From Oscillospiraceae bacterium (GTDB lineage Bacteria; Bacillota; Clostridia; Oscillospirales; Ruminococcaceae), in the NCBI GenBank assembly GCA_902363145.1, contig CABIZB010000004.1, positions 291,562 to 355,561 on the forward strand: DNA of 64,000 nt, given 5' to 3'. The position numbers and the translations under genes are program-made. Below are positions 52,036-60,586 of the stretch, piece after piece (position 1 is the first letter of the stretch; the number at the start of each line of letters is the position of its first letter). The notes under the pieces are model-generated. The model made no database searches and had not been told where the DNA came from. It worked only from the letters and a program-made list of their open reading frames with translations.

Positions 52036-53175
52036 GATTACGTTCTCTGCAGCGGAAAGCTTTGCAGCGATGTCCTCGCTGATGTTGCCTGCTGCGTCAA
52101 TGAGTGTGTATGCGTAATCCTTCTTGGAAGCATTTATCATGTTGTCGATGTTGATGGAAGCCTTTCCGAGGATAGTTGTGATCTCGGAAATAACTGCGGG
52201 AACATTCTTATGCAGAACGCAGATCTTTGTGCCTGCGGCATTCATCTCTGCATTGGGGAAGTTTACGGAATTTCTGATGTTTCCGTTCTCAATGTAGTCG
52301 ATAAGCTCGGAAGCAGCCATAACTGCGCAGTTGTCCTCGGACTCGGGAGTGGAAGCGCCCAGGTGAGGAACGCAGATAACGTTCTTTACGCCGATAAGCT
52401 CATCGGAGGGGAAGTCAGTGATGTAGCAAGCGATCTTGCCGCTTTCAACAGCAGCCAGAACAGCAGCGGTATCAGCCAGCTCGCCTCTTGCAAAGTTGAG
52501 TATTCTTACGCCGTCCTTCATAACAGCGATGGACTTTTCACCGATAGTGCCCTTGGTATCAGCATTGTAAGGAACGTGGATAGTGATATAGTCGGAAGCA
52601 GCATAGAGGTCGTTTACATCGGTAACGGTCTTTACGCCGGGCTTAAGGGAAAGCGCAGCCTTTACGGAGAGGAAAGGATCGTAGCCGATCACCTTCATGC
52701 CAAGGCTCATTGCAGCATTTGCGACCAGAACGCCGATAGCGCCCAGACCGATAACGCCCAGAGTCTTTCCGCTGATCTCGGGACCTGCGAAGTTGGACTT
52801 GCCCTTTTCTACCTTCTTGCCGATATCTTCCTGACCCTTGAGGGTGGATACCCAATCAATAGCGTCAGTTACCTTTCTGGAGGAAAGGAGGAGACCTGCG
52901 ATAACAAGCTCCTTAACAGCGTTTGCATTGGCACCGGGAGTGTTGAAAACAACGATGCCCTCTTCTGCGCAGCGGTCAACGGGAATGTTGTTTACGCCTG
53001 CGCCTGCTCTTGCGATAGCAAGGAGCTTATTGCCGAACTGCATATCGTGCATAGCTGCGGAACGTACCATGATAGCGTCGGGATTTTCCACAGCATCGGC
53101 AACTGTATATTTTGCCTTGTCAAATGCGTCTGTGCCGCACTTGGCGATCTTATTGAGTGTAAGAATATCGTACAT
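52015..53175 (-). CDS. serA: D-3-phosphoglycerate dehydrogenase
   Basis: SerA oxidises 3-phosphoglycerate to phosphohydroxypyruvate, the first step of serine synthesis. The 386-residue protein has the substrate-domain segment ARAGAGVNNIPVDRC, the NAD-binding GVIGLGAIGVLVANAAMSLGMKV (about 140-162), the catalytic region NFARGELADTAAV, HLGASTPESEDNCA with the active-site His, and a C-terminal ACT domain (about 313-386). This is the short, ACT-containing form. GGAGG precedes the start, and serC ends 17 bases upstream, so the two are one operon. Confidence 0.96.
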   Translation of the reverse strand: MYDILTLNKIAKCGTDAFDKAKYTVADAVENPDAIMVRSAAMHDMQFGNKLLAIARAGAGVNNIPVDRCAEEGIVVFNTPGANANAVKELVIAGLLLSSRKVTDAIDWVSTLKGQEDIGKKVEKGKSNFAGPEISGKTLGVIGLGAIGVLVANAAMSLGMKVIGYDPFLSVKAALSLKPGVKTVTDVNDLYAASDYITIHVPYNADTKGTIGEKSIAVMKDGVRILNFARGELADTAAVLAAVESGKIACYITDFPSDELIGVKNVICVPHLGASTPESEDNCAVMAASELIDYIENGNIRNSVNFPNAEMNAAGTKICVLHKNVPAVISEITTILGKASINIDNMINASKKDYAYTLIDAAGNISEDIAAKLSAAENVIKVRVIK

Positions 53176-53192
53176 GGTAAAAGAACCTCCGA

Positions 53193-54272
53193 TCAGGAAT
53201 TTTCTTCTTCAAACTTCTTCATGAATTCAACCAGCTTTACGCAGCCCTCCATAGGCATTGCGTTGTAAACGGAAGCTCTCATGCCGCCGACGGTTCTGTG
53301 ACCCTTCAGGTTGATAAAGCCGGCCTTCTTAGCCTCTGCAACGAATTTTGCATCAAGCTCGTCATTGCCTGTAACGAAAGGAATGTTCATAAGAGAACGA
53401 TCCTTGCCGTGAACGGTAGCCTTGAACATCTTGGAGCTGTCGAGGAAATCATAGATAACAGCAGCCTTCTTCTCGTTGAGAGCCTTCATAGCCTCAAGAC
53501 CGCCCTGCTCCTTTACCCACTTGAGTACCAGACCAAGGATATAGATGGAGTATGTAGGAGGTGTGTTGTACATAGAACCATTGTCTGCGTGGGTCTTGTA
53601 GTTGAGCATTGTAGGAGTGATATCCTTTGCATTGCCGATAAGATCCTCACGGATAATTACAACGGTAAGACCGGCAGGGCCCATATTCTTCTGTGCGCCT
53701 GCATAGATCATAGCAAACTTGCTTACGTCAACAGGTTCGGAAAGAATGCAGGAAGACATATCAGCTACCAGAGGAACGCTTACATCGGGGATCTCAGCCC
53801 ACTTTGTACCGTAAATGGTGTTGTTGAAGCAGATGTGGAAATAGTCAGCGTCTGCTCTGCACTCGTTCTTGTCAATCTCGGGGATATAAGAGAAGGTCTT
53901 ATCCTTGGAGGAAGCAACAGCCTTGCAGTCGCCGTAACGGGAAGCTTCCTGGAATGCCTTTGTAGCCCACTGACCTGTAAGAACGAAATCAGCCTTGCCG
54001 GATTTGTTCATAAGGTTGAGAGGGATCATTGCAAACTGTGTGGAAGCGCCGCCCTGAAGGAAAAGCACCTTGTAGTTATCGGGAATGGACATGATCTCTC
54101 TGAGGAGAGCCTCAGTCTCGTCGATTATTGCCTGATACTCCTTTGAACGGTGGGACATCTCCATAACGGATTCGCCTGTTCCGTTGTAATCAAGCATTTC
54201 AGCAGCAGCTGTGCTGAGTACCTTTTCGGGCAGCATTGCGGGACCTGCCGAGAAGTTGTAAACTCTGGACAT
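53193..54272 (-). CDS. serC: Phosphoserine aminotransferase
   Basis: SerC converts phosphohydroxypyruvate to phosphoserine with glutamate and pyridoxal phosphate. The 359-residue protein starts VYNFSAGPAMLPEKVL, has LFLQGGASTQFAMIPLNL, the Lys-containing AGAQKNMGPAGLTVVIIRED (Schiff-base Lys near 194), TPPTYSIYILGLVLKW, and the C-terminal GHRTVGGMRASVYNAMP. AAAGGAAG precedes ATG 54272. It is the first gene of the serC-serA operon, with a promoter at 54365-54393. Confidence 0.97.
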   Translation of the reverse strand: MSRVYNFSAGPAMLPEKVLSTAAAEMLDYNGTGESVMEMSHRSKEYQAIIDETEALLREIMSIPDNYKVLFLQGGASTQFAMIPLNLMNKSGKADFVLTGQWATKAFQEASRYGDCKAVASSKDKTFSYIPEIDKNECRADADYFHICFNNTIYGTKWAEIPDVSVPLVADMSSCILSEPVDVSKFAMIYAGAQKNMGPAGLTVVIIREDLIGNAKDITPTMLNYKTHADNGSMYNTPPTYSIYILGLVLKWVKEQGGLEAMKALNEKKAAVIYDFLDSSKMFKATVHGKDRSLMNIPFVTGNDELDAKFVAEAKKAGFINLKGHRTVGGMRASVYNAMPMEGCVKLVEFMKKFEEENS

Positions 54273-54364
54273 TGTAAATTCTTCCTTTCATTGAAAAGCC
54301 CTGATACGGCATAGCCGCACATCAAGGTCATTATTAGATGACATAAAAAAATATACTATTCAAT

Positions 54365-54393
54365 ATTATAACATTGACGGCAATAAAAGTCAA
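54365..54393 (-). promoter_or_regulatory. serC-serA promoter
   Basis: On the minus strand TTGACT (54388-54393), 17 bases, then a perfect TATAAT (54365-54370). It leaves a leader of about 85 bases. Confidence 0.85.
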
Positions 54394-54440
54394 GGAAAAA
54401 AGTTCCGTGACCTACCATAATGACATTTTAATGCTTTGAA

Positions 54441-54503
54441 GTGCGGATATATACCGCACACAAAGGTCAGTCTCGGTGCCATTTGTTGTGCAACATCAAC
54501 AAA
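54441..54503. promoter_or_regulatory. Two palindromes between divergent serC and EF-G-like promoters
   Basis: GTGCGG-ATATATA-CCGCAC lies at 54441-54459 and TTTGTTG-(8)-CAACAAA at 54482-54503. They occupy the 157-base core between the two divergent promoters, where a shared regulator could bind. The rest of the gap 54273-54654 holds nothing else recognised. Confidence 0.45.
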
Positions 54504-54550
54504 GAGCATATCTCAAATTTAAAATTTATATATAATTTGCCGTAAAAGTA

Positions 54551-54579
54551 TTGCAATATATTGGCAAATGATATATAAT
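54551..54579 (+). promoter_or_regulatory. Promoter of the EF-G-like gene
   Basis: TTGCAA (54551-54556), 17 bases, then TATAAT (54574-54579). Confidence 0.8.
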
Positions 54580-54654
54580 ATCCCTATAGTTGCGATTTCT
54601 AATTGTGGATTTCCAACAAAATATTATAAATATACGAAGAAAAGGAGCATCGTC

Positions 54655-56733
54655 ATGAAAGACTATCACGCAGCAGATATAAGAAACATCGCCATCGCAG
54701 GACACAGCGGCTCGGGCAAGACCACTCTTGCAGAAGCCCTGATATATAAAGCAGGCGCTTCCGACCGTCTTGGAAAGACTGCCGAAGGCACAACAGTATG
54801 CGACTATGACCCCGAAGAGATAAAGCGCAAGGCATCGCTGGGCGCTTCCATAGCTTCATTTGAATACAACGGTCTGAAGCTCAATCTTCTTGACGCTCCC
54901 GGCCTTTTCGATTTTGAGGGCGATATGCTTGAAGCCGTAAGAGCTTCCGACACCGTTATGATAACCGTTTCGGGCAAGTCGGGCGTAAAGGTAGGCACTG
55001 AAAAGGCATATGCCGCAGCACAGAAGATGAACAAGGCATCTATGTTCGTTATCACCAAGGTAGATGACCCCGATGCAAACTTCTACAACGTGCTCACTGA
55101 CCTGAAAACAGTTTTCGGCCCCACAGTGTGCCCCGTTATCGTACCTGTTATCAAGGACAGACAGGTGGTATCCTACATAAACCTTATCGAAATGAAGTGC
55201 TATAAGTACGACGATAAGGGCAACGTTTCCGAAACAGATATGCCCACAGCCGAGATATCCGAAAAGATAGACTACCGTCTCGACGGCCTTGTTGCAGCAT
55301 TCTCCGAGGCAGTTGCCGAGACCGATGACGCTCTTATGGAGAAGTTCTTCGAGGGCGAGGCATTTACTCAGAAGGAGCTGGTAAAGGGCCTCCACGACGG
55401 CATGAACAAGGGTATGATAACCCCTGTTGTATGCTGCTCCGATGTTACCATGGGCTGCATAGATATGCTGCTCAAGGAAATATGCCTGCTGCTCCCCTCC
55501 CCCGCAGACTGCCCTCCCGCTATAGCATACACAGCTGACGATATGGAAGAGGTAAGCTGCGACGATTCCGCTCCCGCAAGCGCATTCGTGTTCAAGACAG
55601 TTGCCGACCCATTTGTTGGCAAAATGTCCTTTATCCGTGTAATGAGCGGCGTATTCAAGGCTAACAGCGAATATGTGAACGCCACCACCGGCGAGACTGA
55701 AAAGATAGGCAAGCTCTACTCCCTCTGCGGCAAGAAGCAGACCGAGATAAACTCCGCAAATGCAGGCGATATCTGCGCAGCCGTAAAGATAAGCGCTGCC
55801 ACAAACGACACCCTCTGCGGCGGAAAGATACTGTCCTACGACAAGATAGTATTCCCCAAGCCCTGCTGCAAGATGGCTGTTAAGCCCAAGACACAGGGCG
55901 ATGAAAGCAAGATAAGCGCAGCATTCGCACGCCTTACGGAAGAAGACCCCACCCTTACTTTTGGTCAGGATAAGGAAACAGGCGAGTTCATCATCAAGGG
56001 TCTGGGAGATCAGCACCTTGAAGTTGCCTGCGCAAAGCTCAAAAACAAGTTCGGCACGGAAGTTACTCTTGCGCCCGCAAAGATAGCGTACCGTGAAACT
56101 ATACGCAAGAAGGTCAAGGCAGAAGGCAAGCACAAGAAGCAGTCGGGCGGTCACGGTCAGTACGGTCACGTATGGATCGAGTTCGAGCCTTGCCTTTCCG
56201 ACGAGCTGGTATTTGAAGAAAAGGTATTCGGCGGAGCAGTTCCCAAGAATTTCTTCCCCGCTGTTGAAAAGGGCCTCAGGGACTGCATGGGCAAGGGCGT
56301 GCTGGCAGGATGCCCCGTAACAGGCGTAAAGGCTATCCTCGTTGACGGCTCCTACCACCCTGTTGACAGCTCCGAAATGGCGTTCAAGACCGCCGCAGCT
56401 CTGGCATTCAAGGAGGGCATCAAGCAGGCAGACCCCGCTATACTGGAACCTGTTGGAACCCTAAGAGCAGTTATCCCCAACGAAAACACAGGCGATGTTA
56501 TGGGCGACCTTAACAAGCGCAGAGGCAGAGTTCTGGGTATGCACCCCTCCGATGAAAAGGGTATGACCATCATCGAGGCGGAAGTCCCCGAAAGAGAGAT
56601 GCAGAACTTCACCACTCAGCTCAGGCAGATAACAAGAGGCAAGGGCAGCTTTGAGTTCAATTTTGTAAGATATGAACTTCTCCCCGCAAACCTTGTGGGC
56701 GATGTTATCCTCTCACTCAGCACAGGAGAATAA
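54655..56733 (+). CDS. Elongation factor G-like GTPase with altered G domain
   Basis: A 692-residue EF-G paralogue with all five EF-G domains. The P-loop is AGHSGSGKTTLAEALI (about 18-33). The G3 motif reads DAPGLFDF where true EF-G has DTPGHVDF, so the catalytic His is missing; G4 is TKVDD instead of NKMDR. Domains II-V are recognisable: GLGDQHLEVACAKLKNKFG, SGGHGQYGHVWIEFEP (domain IV), MGDLNKRRGRVLGM. Such EF-G-2 type proteins are known in several bacteria with uncertain roles. AAAGGAG selects ATG 54655; the frame start at 54568 lies at the promoter. It stands alone, not in a str operon. Confidence 0.9.
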   Translation: MKDYHAADIRNIAIAGHSGSGKTTLAEALIYKAGASDRLGKTAEGTTVCDYDPEEIKRKASLGASIASFEYNGLKLNLLDAPGLFDFEGDMLEAVRASDTVMITVSGKSGVKVGTEKAYAAAQKMNKASMFVITKVDDPDANFYNVLTDLKTVFGPTVCPVIVPVIKDRQVVSYINLIEMKCYKYDDKGNVSETDMPTAEISEKIDYRLDGLVAAFSEAVAETDDALMEKFFEGEAFTQKELVKGLHDGMNKGMITPVVCCSDVTMGCIDMLLKEICLLLPSPADCPPAIAYTADDMEEVSCDDSAPASAFVFKTVADPFVGKMSFIRVMSGVFKANSEYVNATTGETEKIGKLYSLCGKKQTEINSANAGDICAAVKISAATNDTLCGGKILSYDKIVFPKPCCKMAVKPKTQGDESKISAAFARLTEEDPTLTFGQDKETGEFIIKGLGDQHLEVACAKLKNKFGTEVTLAPAKIAYRETIRKKVKAEGKHKKQSGGHGQYGHVWIEFEPCLSDELVFEEKVFGGAVPKNFFPAVEKGLRDCMGKGVLAGCPVTGVKAILVDGSYHPVDSSEMAFKTAAALAFKEGIKQADPAILEPVGTLRAVIPNENTGDVMGDLNKRRGRVLGMHPSDEKGMTIIEAEVPEREMQNFTTQLRQITRGKGSFEFNFVRYELLPANLVGDVILSLSTGE

Positions 56734-56743
56734 GAAAAACACA

Positions 56744-56780
56744 GCCTGCCCCTTTCCTAAACGAAGGGGGCAGCTTATTT
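56744..56780 (+). terminator. Terminator after the EF-G-like gene
   Basis: CTGCCCCTTTC (56746-56756) pairs with GAAGGGGGCAG (56763-56773), followed by TTATTT. Confidence 0.8.
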
Positions 56781-56833
56781 GCAGGTAATTGCAGAAAATT
56801 TAAACGAAATGATATTTTTATCAAAAAATCCTA

Positions 56834-56862
56834 TTGACAAAGCGCTGATTTTATATTAAACT
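56834..56862 (+). promoter_or_regulatory. Possible promoter of the gene at 56966
   Basis: A perfect TTGACA (56834-56839) is followed after 17 bases by TAAACT (56857-56862), a weak -10. Confidence 0.5.
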
Positions 56863-56883
56863 AATAATATTGTAACTTATTTA

Positions 56884-56920
56884 TGCAAGTGGGTACGTCC
56901 CTGGGGACGAAAAAATTGCA
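56884..56920 (+). other. Nested hairpin in the leader of the gene at 56966
   Basis: TGCAA (56884-56888) and TTGCA (56916-56920) enclose CGTCCC (56896-56901)/GGGACG (56904-56909). It matches no riboswitch I know. Confidence 0.4.
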
Positions 56921-56965
56921 GTAGATCCATATGGCAAATAATTCGGAGAAAGATGGTCAAAGCAT

Positions 56966-57691
56966 ATGAAAAAACTCTTATCACTGATACTCGCCGCTGC
57001 TTCCATTTTTACAATGGGTACAGCCGTTTTTGCTGAAACTGAGAAAACAAATTCGTCAACCGACGCTACAATAACCTTTGATACCGATAAGGCACTGGAT
57101 TATGTCCACACTTTCGGAAATGCTTCCGATACGGGCCTCAAGACCGAGATATCCGAAAAGGAAGTTATCTGGGGCAGATCGCTCCTTATGAGTGAGGATT
57201 TCAAGGGAAGCCTTAGCAACCGCTACGGCGGATTTTACCTTGACGCTGCCGACTTCGGCCTTGCAAACTTCGGCGGCTATACCGTTACTTTCAACATCCA
57301 TGCCACAAAGGAAGCCGCAAAGGCTACCGACAGATTTGAGATATTTGCCGACGGCGACCAGTGGTCATCCACTCCCTTTGCCACCAGCAGCAACGGCACA
57401 TGGGCAACAGCTTCCATGATAGTTCCCGCCGATTCCAAGAACACAAAGGTGGGCATCTCCATTCCCATCACCGAGACCTTTACAGGAAATGTGTGCTACG
57501 TGGATAATATCGACATCACCGATAACTATGGCAAGACCCTTGCAAATATCGGCGACATCGACACTTCCGTTTATACAGGCCCCAGCGGATTTACAAGAGT
57601 TATAACAACGATCCTGTTCATCGTGCTGATAATCGCAGCCGTAGGCGGCATCGCGTTCTTCGTGCTGAAGGTAGTAAGAAAATTCAGATAA
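56966..57691 (+). CDS. Secreted protein with beta domain and C-terminal membrane anchor
   Basis: A 241-residue protein. A Sec signal (MKKLLSLILAAASIFTMGTA, cleavage near AVFA-ET) is followed by one domain (about 35-195). Its aromatic, Asn/Asp-rich strands (RYGGFYLDAADFGLANFGGY, then WATASMIVP) look like a carbohydrate-binding jelly-roll. A C-terminal membrane segment (about 210-235) and basic tail (KVVRKFR) would anchor it with the domain outside. No LPxTG motif is present. No enzyme signature was seen. It may bind polysaccharide or wall glycans. Confidence 0.7.
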   Translation: MKKLLSLILAAASIFTMGTAVFAETEKTNSSTDATITFDTDKALDYVHTFGNASDTGLKTEISEKEVIWGRSLLMSEDFKGSLSNRYGGFYLDAADFGLANFGGYTVTFNIHATKEAAKATDRFEIFADGDQWSSTPFATSSNGTWATASMIVPADSKNTKVGISIPITETFTGNVCYVDNIDITDNYGKTLANIGDIDTSVYTGPSGFTRVITTILFIVLIIAAVGGIAFFVLKVVRKFR

Positions 57692-57706
57692 CATTGAATA
57701 TCTTCC

Positions 57707-57737
57707 AAGACCCGGGACAATGTCTCGGGTCTTTTTA
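57707..57737 (+). terminator. Terminator after the gene at 56966
   Basis: AAGACCCGGGAC pairs with GTCTCGGGTCTT around AAT, followed by T residues. Confidence 0.9.
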
Positions 57738-57765
57738 TTGTAACCGCATTGATACGGAATTTTTG

Positions 57766-57793
57766 TTGACTTTTATGACAGCTTTGGTATAAT
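57766..57793 (+). promoter_or_regulatory. Promoter of the gene at 57836
   Basis: TTGACT (57766-57771), 16 bases, then TATAAT (57788-57793). Confidence 0.75.
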
Positions 57794-57835
57794 TATATTA
57801 GCTGTAATTTTATTCTTTAGGATTGGAGTTTTCAT

Positions 57836-58747
57836 ATGAATAAATTCATGACAGTCGTTACAAACAAATGGTTCAGAATGGCAGTCAGCCTGCTGGGCAT
57901 TGCCTATTCCATCGTGCTGGCGTGCTTTGACTACAATGTTTTCTTCTACGATATAGAATATGTCAGCCGAAAGGAATTTGCTATAATCGGCTCGGTATTT
58001 TCTCTGGTCATATGCCTGCTGTTCATGTACACAAGAAAATCGGTGTTCACCTGTATTTTCGGAATGGTGAATATGCTGCTGTTCTTCCCGCTGCTATTGC
58101 TTGACTGGGGCAACTGGCCGCTGCTTCTGCCTGCCGCAGTGGTAACGCTTTTCGGCTTCTTCTGCTGCCATATGAACGAAACCGCAAAAACGATCTTCGG
58201 CACCATATTCCTGCTGATGTACATACTCGGCGGCATCGCATTCTTCCTGATAATGAACGTTTTCAGGGTAACAACGGTAGATACGCTTATCGAGCAGGGA
58301 GTTTCACCATCGGGCGCATTCAGATACTACGTGCTTGACGTGCAGAACAAATCCACTGGCAAGAAGTGCGTGTATGTTCAGCCCAATACACTTGACGTTG
58401 ACAAGGGCTTTATAAAGCTTGATACCACCATCAAAAAGCTTGTAAAGCAGGCTCCCAAGCCCTGCGAGTTCAGCTGCGAGTGGAGCGGCACAAAAATGAT
58501 AATCGACGGCGAGGTTTATTTCGACGAAACAGACGCTCTTGCCGAGCAGGACGGTCAGCTGGTGTATGACATTGACGACGGCACATGGAGCTACACATAT
58601 TTCTCCATCGAATATCCTATCTTCAATACTATCGAGGAAGTAAAGGATAAGCTGGGCAAGCTCAGCGATAAGCTTGAAGAGCAGAAAGCTGAACAGACCG
58701 CTCAGGCAGAAAGCGATACATCTGCATCGGAAGATAACAGAAGATAA
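57836..58747 (+). CDS. Polytopic membrane protein of unknown function
   Basis: A 303-residue protein with four to five membrane segments in the first 145 residues. A likely extracytoplasmic domain (about 150-275) begins VTTVDTLIEQGVSPSGAFRYYVLDVQNKSTGKKCVYV. A charged coiled-coil tail (EEVKDKLGKLSDKLEEQKAEQ) comes last. No family was recognised. TTGGAG-type site before ATG 57836. It has its own promoter and terminator. Confidence 0.75.
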   Translation: MNKFMTVVTNKWFRMAVSLLGIAYSIVLACFDYNVFFYDIEYVSRKEFAIIGSVFSLVICLLFMYTRKSVFTCIFGMVNMLLFFPLLLLDWGNWPLLLPAAVVTLFGFFCCHMNETAKTIFGTIFLLMYILGGIAFFLIMNVFRVTTVDTLIEQGVSPSGAFRYYVLDVQNKSTGKKCVYVQPNTLDVDKGFIKLDTTIKKLVKQAPKPCEFSCEWSGTKMIIDGEVYFDETDALAEQDGQLVYDIDDGTWSYTYFSIEYPIFNTIEEVKDKLGKLSDKLEEQKAEQTAQAESDTSASEDNRR

Positions 58748-58820
58748 CAACGGAAAGTCAGCAAAGTTCAGACGAATAACGACAGTGTGGCATAATATAA
58801 GATAATTTCATAGCTTCCCG

Positions 58821-58857
58821 AAAGCTGCCCACGATGAACCGTGCGGCAGCTTTTTTT
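58821..58857 (+). terminator. Terminator immediately upstream of the sigma gene
   Basis: AAAGCTGCC pairs with GGCAGCTTT (with inner ACG/CGT) and is followed by seven T. It ends only 16 bases before the sigma start codon, with the sigma ribosome site (AGAAAGG) right after it. Confidence 0.88.
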
Positions 58858-58872
58858 AGAAAGGTTTTGCTT

Positions 58873-59433
58873 ATGTTAGGCTTTTATCTCTCGCTTATAG
58901 ACGAACCCGACGATAAGGAAAAATTTGCCGAGATTTTCAGAAGCTACGGCAATATGATGTTTTCAAAGGCAATGTCTGTGCTGCACAACACCGCCCTTGC
59001 CGAAGAAGCGGTTCAGGAAAGCTTTCTGAAAATAGCGAAAAATATTTCAAAAATTTCTGACCCGAATTGCAGTAAAACTGCCGCTTTTATCGTTATTATA
59101 GTAAGGAACACTGCTCTTGATATGTTGAAGTCTGAGCACATAAATGACACGGAGCCGCTTGATGAAGCAATACCCGATATATCCTCCGATGTTCTGAGCC
59201 ACATAATAAGCAGTGATGGCTACAGCGCCCTGCTGAACGCCGTCGGTGAACTTGACAGCATTTACAGCGATATACTTATGCTGAAGCTTGTGTACGGATA
59301 CGATACATTAAGCATTTCCAAGCTTATGAAAATTCCCGTGAAAACAGCCGACTCACGCATATACCGTGGAAAAAAGCTTTTAATGACAAAACTGGAGGAA
59401 CTGTATGGAACGGAGAAAAGCGGCAAACAATGA
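58873..59433 (+). CDS. ECF-type RNA polymerase sigma factor
   Basis: A 186-residue sigma-70 family protein. Region 2 runs from about 17 to 85 (EIFRSYGNMMFSKAMSVLHN; EAVQESFLKIAKNI; FIVIIVRNTALDMLKSE), and region 4 from about 120 to 175 (ILMLKLVYGYDTLSISKLMKIPVKTADSRIYRGKKLL). No other domains. AGAAAGG selects ATG 58873; the open frame back to 58834 lies in the upstream terminator. It overlaps the next gene by 29 bases, the usual layout of a sigma/anti-sigma pair. No promoter was recognised for it. Confidence 0.9.
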   Translation: MLGFYLSLIDEPDDKEKFAEIFRSYGNMMFSKAMSVLHNTALAEEAVQESFLKIAKNISKISDPNCSKTAAFIVIIVRNTALDMLKSEHINDTEPLDEAIPDISSDVLSHIISSDGYSALLNAVGELDSIYSDILMLKLVYGYDTLSISKLMKIPVKTADSRIYRGKKLLMTKLEELYGTEKSGKQ

Positions 59434-60094
59434 GATATTTGATATACTGCTGAAAAGCGCACTTATAACACGATATGAAAATGAAGTATCAGCCGCCATG
59501 CTTTCGGCAGATGAGCATACCTATCCTGCCGAATTTCACAGGCGGCTCAGACAAATAAAAAACACAGCAGGCAGAAAGGAGCGCATATCTGCGGCAGGCA
59601 GAGTGTTCAGCCGACTGGCGGTCACGGCAGCGGCGGCAATGGGAATACTTTTCGGCGGACTGCTCACACAGCCTGAGGTATCTGCCGCAGTGGGGAATGT
59701 ATTCAGAAGCATTTTTTCTACCCATGACAGCTACAGCTTCACGGCAGGCAGCGACACTGATTTTAACCAAAATATCCGTCTCGGCTATGTGCCTGAGGGA
59801 TATGAATTAAGAGAAGCTCATTACATGGGCAATTCTGTTTTCCTTTCATATGAATCTGACTCAGGCTATATTTATTTTAACTACTCGCTTGCTGACGGTT
59901 CCTCTATAACTATTGATAACGAAAAGCATGACTATACAGAAATTACCAATAATCATATCACATATTATTACTATTGTTCTGATGATAGTGACTACAGCAC
60001 ATTGATTTGGTTTGACGGCATCTACGCATATAGTATTGATGCACAAATCAATCAGGCAGAATTTATTAAAATAGCTGAAAACATTCAATTTTGA
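59405..60094 (+). CDS. Anti-sigma factor-like membrane protein with DUF4367 domain
   Basis: A 229-residue protein overlapping the sigma gene. A cytoplasmic N-terminal helical region (about 1-65) that should hold the sigma factor is followed by one membrane segment (about 70-95, LAVTAAAAMGILFGGLL). An extracytoplasmic DUF4367-type domain (about 120-229) shows YVPEGYELREAHYMGNS and a C-terminal IWFDGIYAYSIDAQINQAEFIKIAENI. Base composition turns noticeably AT-rich in the last third. The same domain's tail appears in the scar at 16844-17071. Confidence 0.85.
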   Translation: MERRKAANNEIFDILLKSALITRYENEVSAAMLSADEHTYPAEFHRRLRQIKNTAGRKERISAAGRVFSRLAVTAAAAMGILFGGLLTQPEVSAAVGNVFRSIFSTHDSYSFTAGSDTDFNQNIRLGYVPEGYELREAHYMGNSVFLSYESDSGYIYFNYSLADGSSITIDNEKHDYTEITNNHITYYYYCSDDSDYSTLIWFDGIYAYSIDAQINQAEFIKIAENIQF

Positions 60095-60208
60095 AATTCT
60101 TTTTGTTTTTTTGCAGTAAAACAGAAAAATTTGTCGTTATATAAATGTAAGGCAATTTAAAAGGAGGGTATATTTATCATAATTAAAAACAGCCGTAAAT
60201 TTATTCCC

Positions 60209-60586
60209 ATGTTATTGTTATCTTTTCTCATTATAATTAGCTTTTCTGCACGAATATTTGCCTCACCTGTTCAGCCATATTACAGTGATACAAACAGAAC
60301 GCAAATTACATTGTCTTTTTCATCAGGAAAGGCTATTTGCTCGGGAACAATAATAGGAAAAAAAGACACAAAAAGCATCTCCGATTGTACAATAACGTTA
60401 AGCGACAGCAACGGAAATATTGTGTCGTCATGGAGTGATTTGTCCTCAAGAGGAAACGTTTTAAACTTTTACAAGTCATCTTCAAGCGTTACAAAAGGTG
60501 AAACATACACATTAAGCGTATCCGCTTATGTAAACCGCAACGGCTCAAGCGAACACGTTACAGATTCTATTTCCAAAAAATATTAA
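60209..60586 (+). CDS. Small secreted protein, probable non-AUG start upstream
   Basis: The frame from ATG 60209 gives 125 residues, starting in the hydrophobic core of a signal peptide (LLLSFLIIISFSARIFA-SP) without the basic N-terminal region. The basic residues (KNSRK) are encoded in frame just upstream, and the only ribosome site, AAGGAGGG (60161-60168), is seven bases before an in-frame ATC at 60176 and further from ATA 60179 and ATT 60182. So the true start is probably non-AUG or a mutated ATG. The mature part (about 100 residues) is Ser/Thr-rich and looks like a small beta-sandwich. Not recognised. Confidence 0.6.
   Translation: MLLLSFLIIISFSARIFASPVQPYYSDTNRTQITLSFSSGKAICSGTIIGKKDTKSISDCTITLSDSNGNIVSSWSDLSSRGNVLNFYKSSSSVTKGETYTLSVSAYVNRNGSSEHVTDSISKKY

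Noticed and set aside
52210..53268. A 352-codon plus-strand frame
   Set aside because: Antisense to serA; shadow frame.
54273..54360. A T-box or serine-responsive riboswitch in the serC leader
   Set aside because: The leader is only about 85 bases and has no T-box sequence or terminator/antiterminator pair.
54856..56358. A 500-codon open frame on the minus strand
   Set aside because: It is fully antisense to the EF-G-like gene, is Cys/Val/Leu-rich in the way of a codon-bias shadow, and has no ribosome site or recognisable domain.
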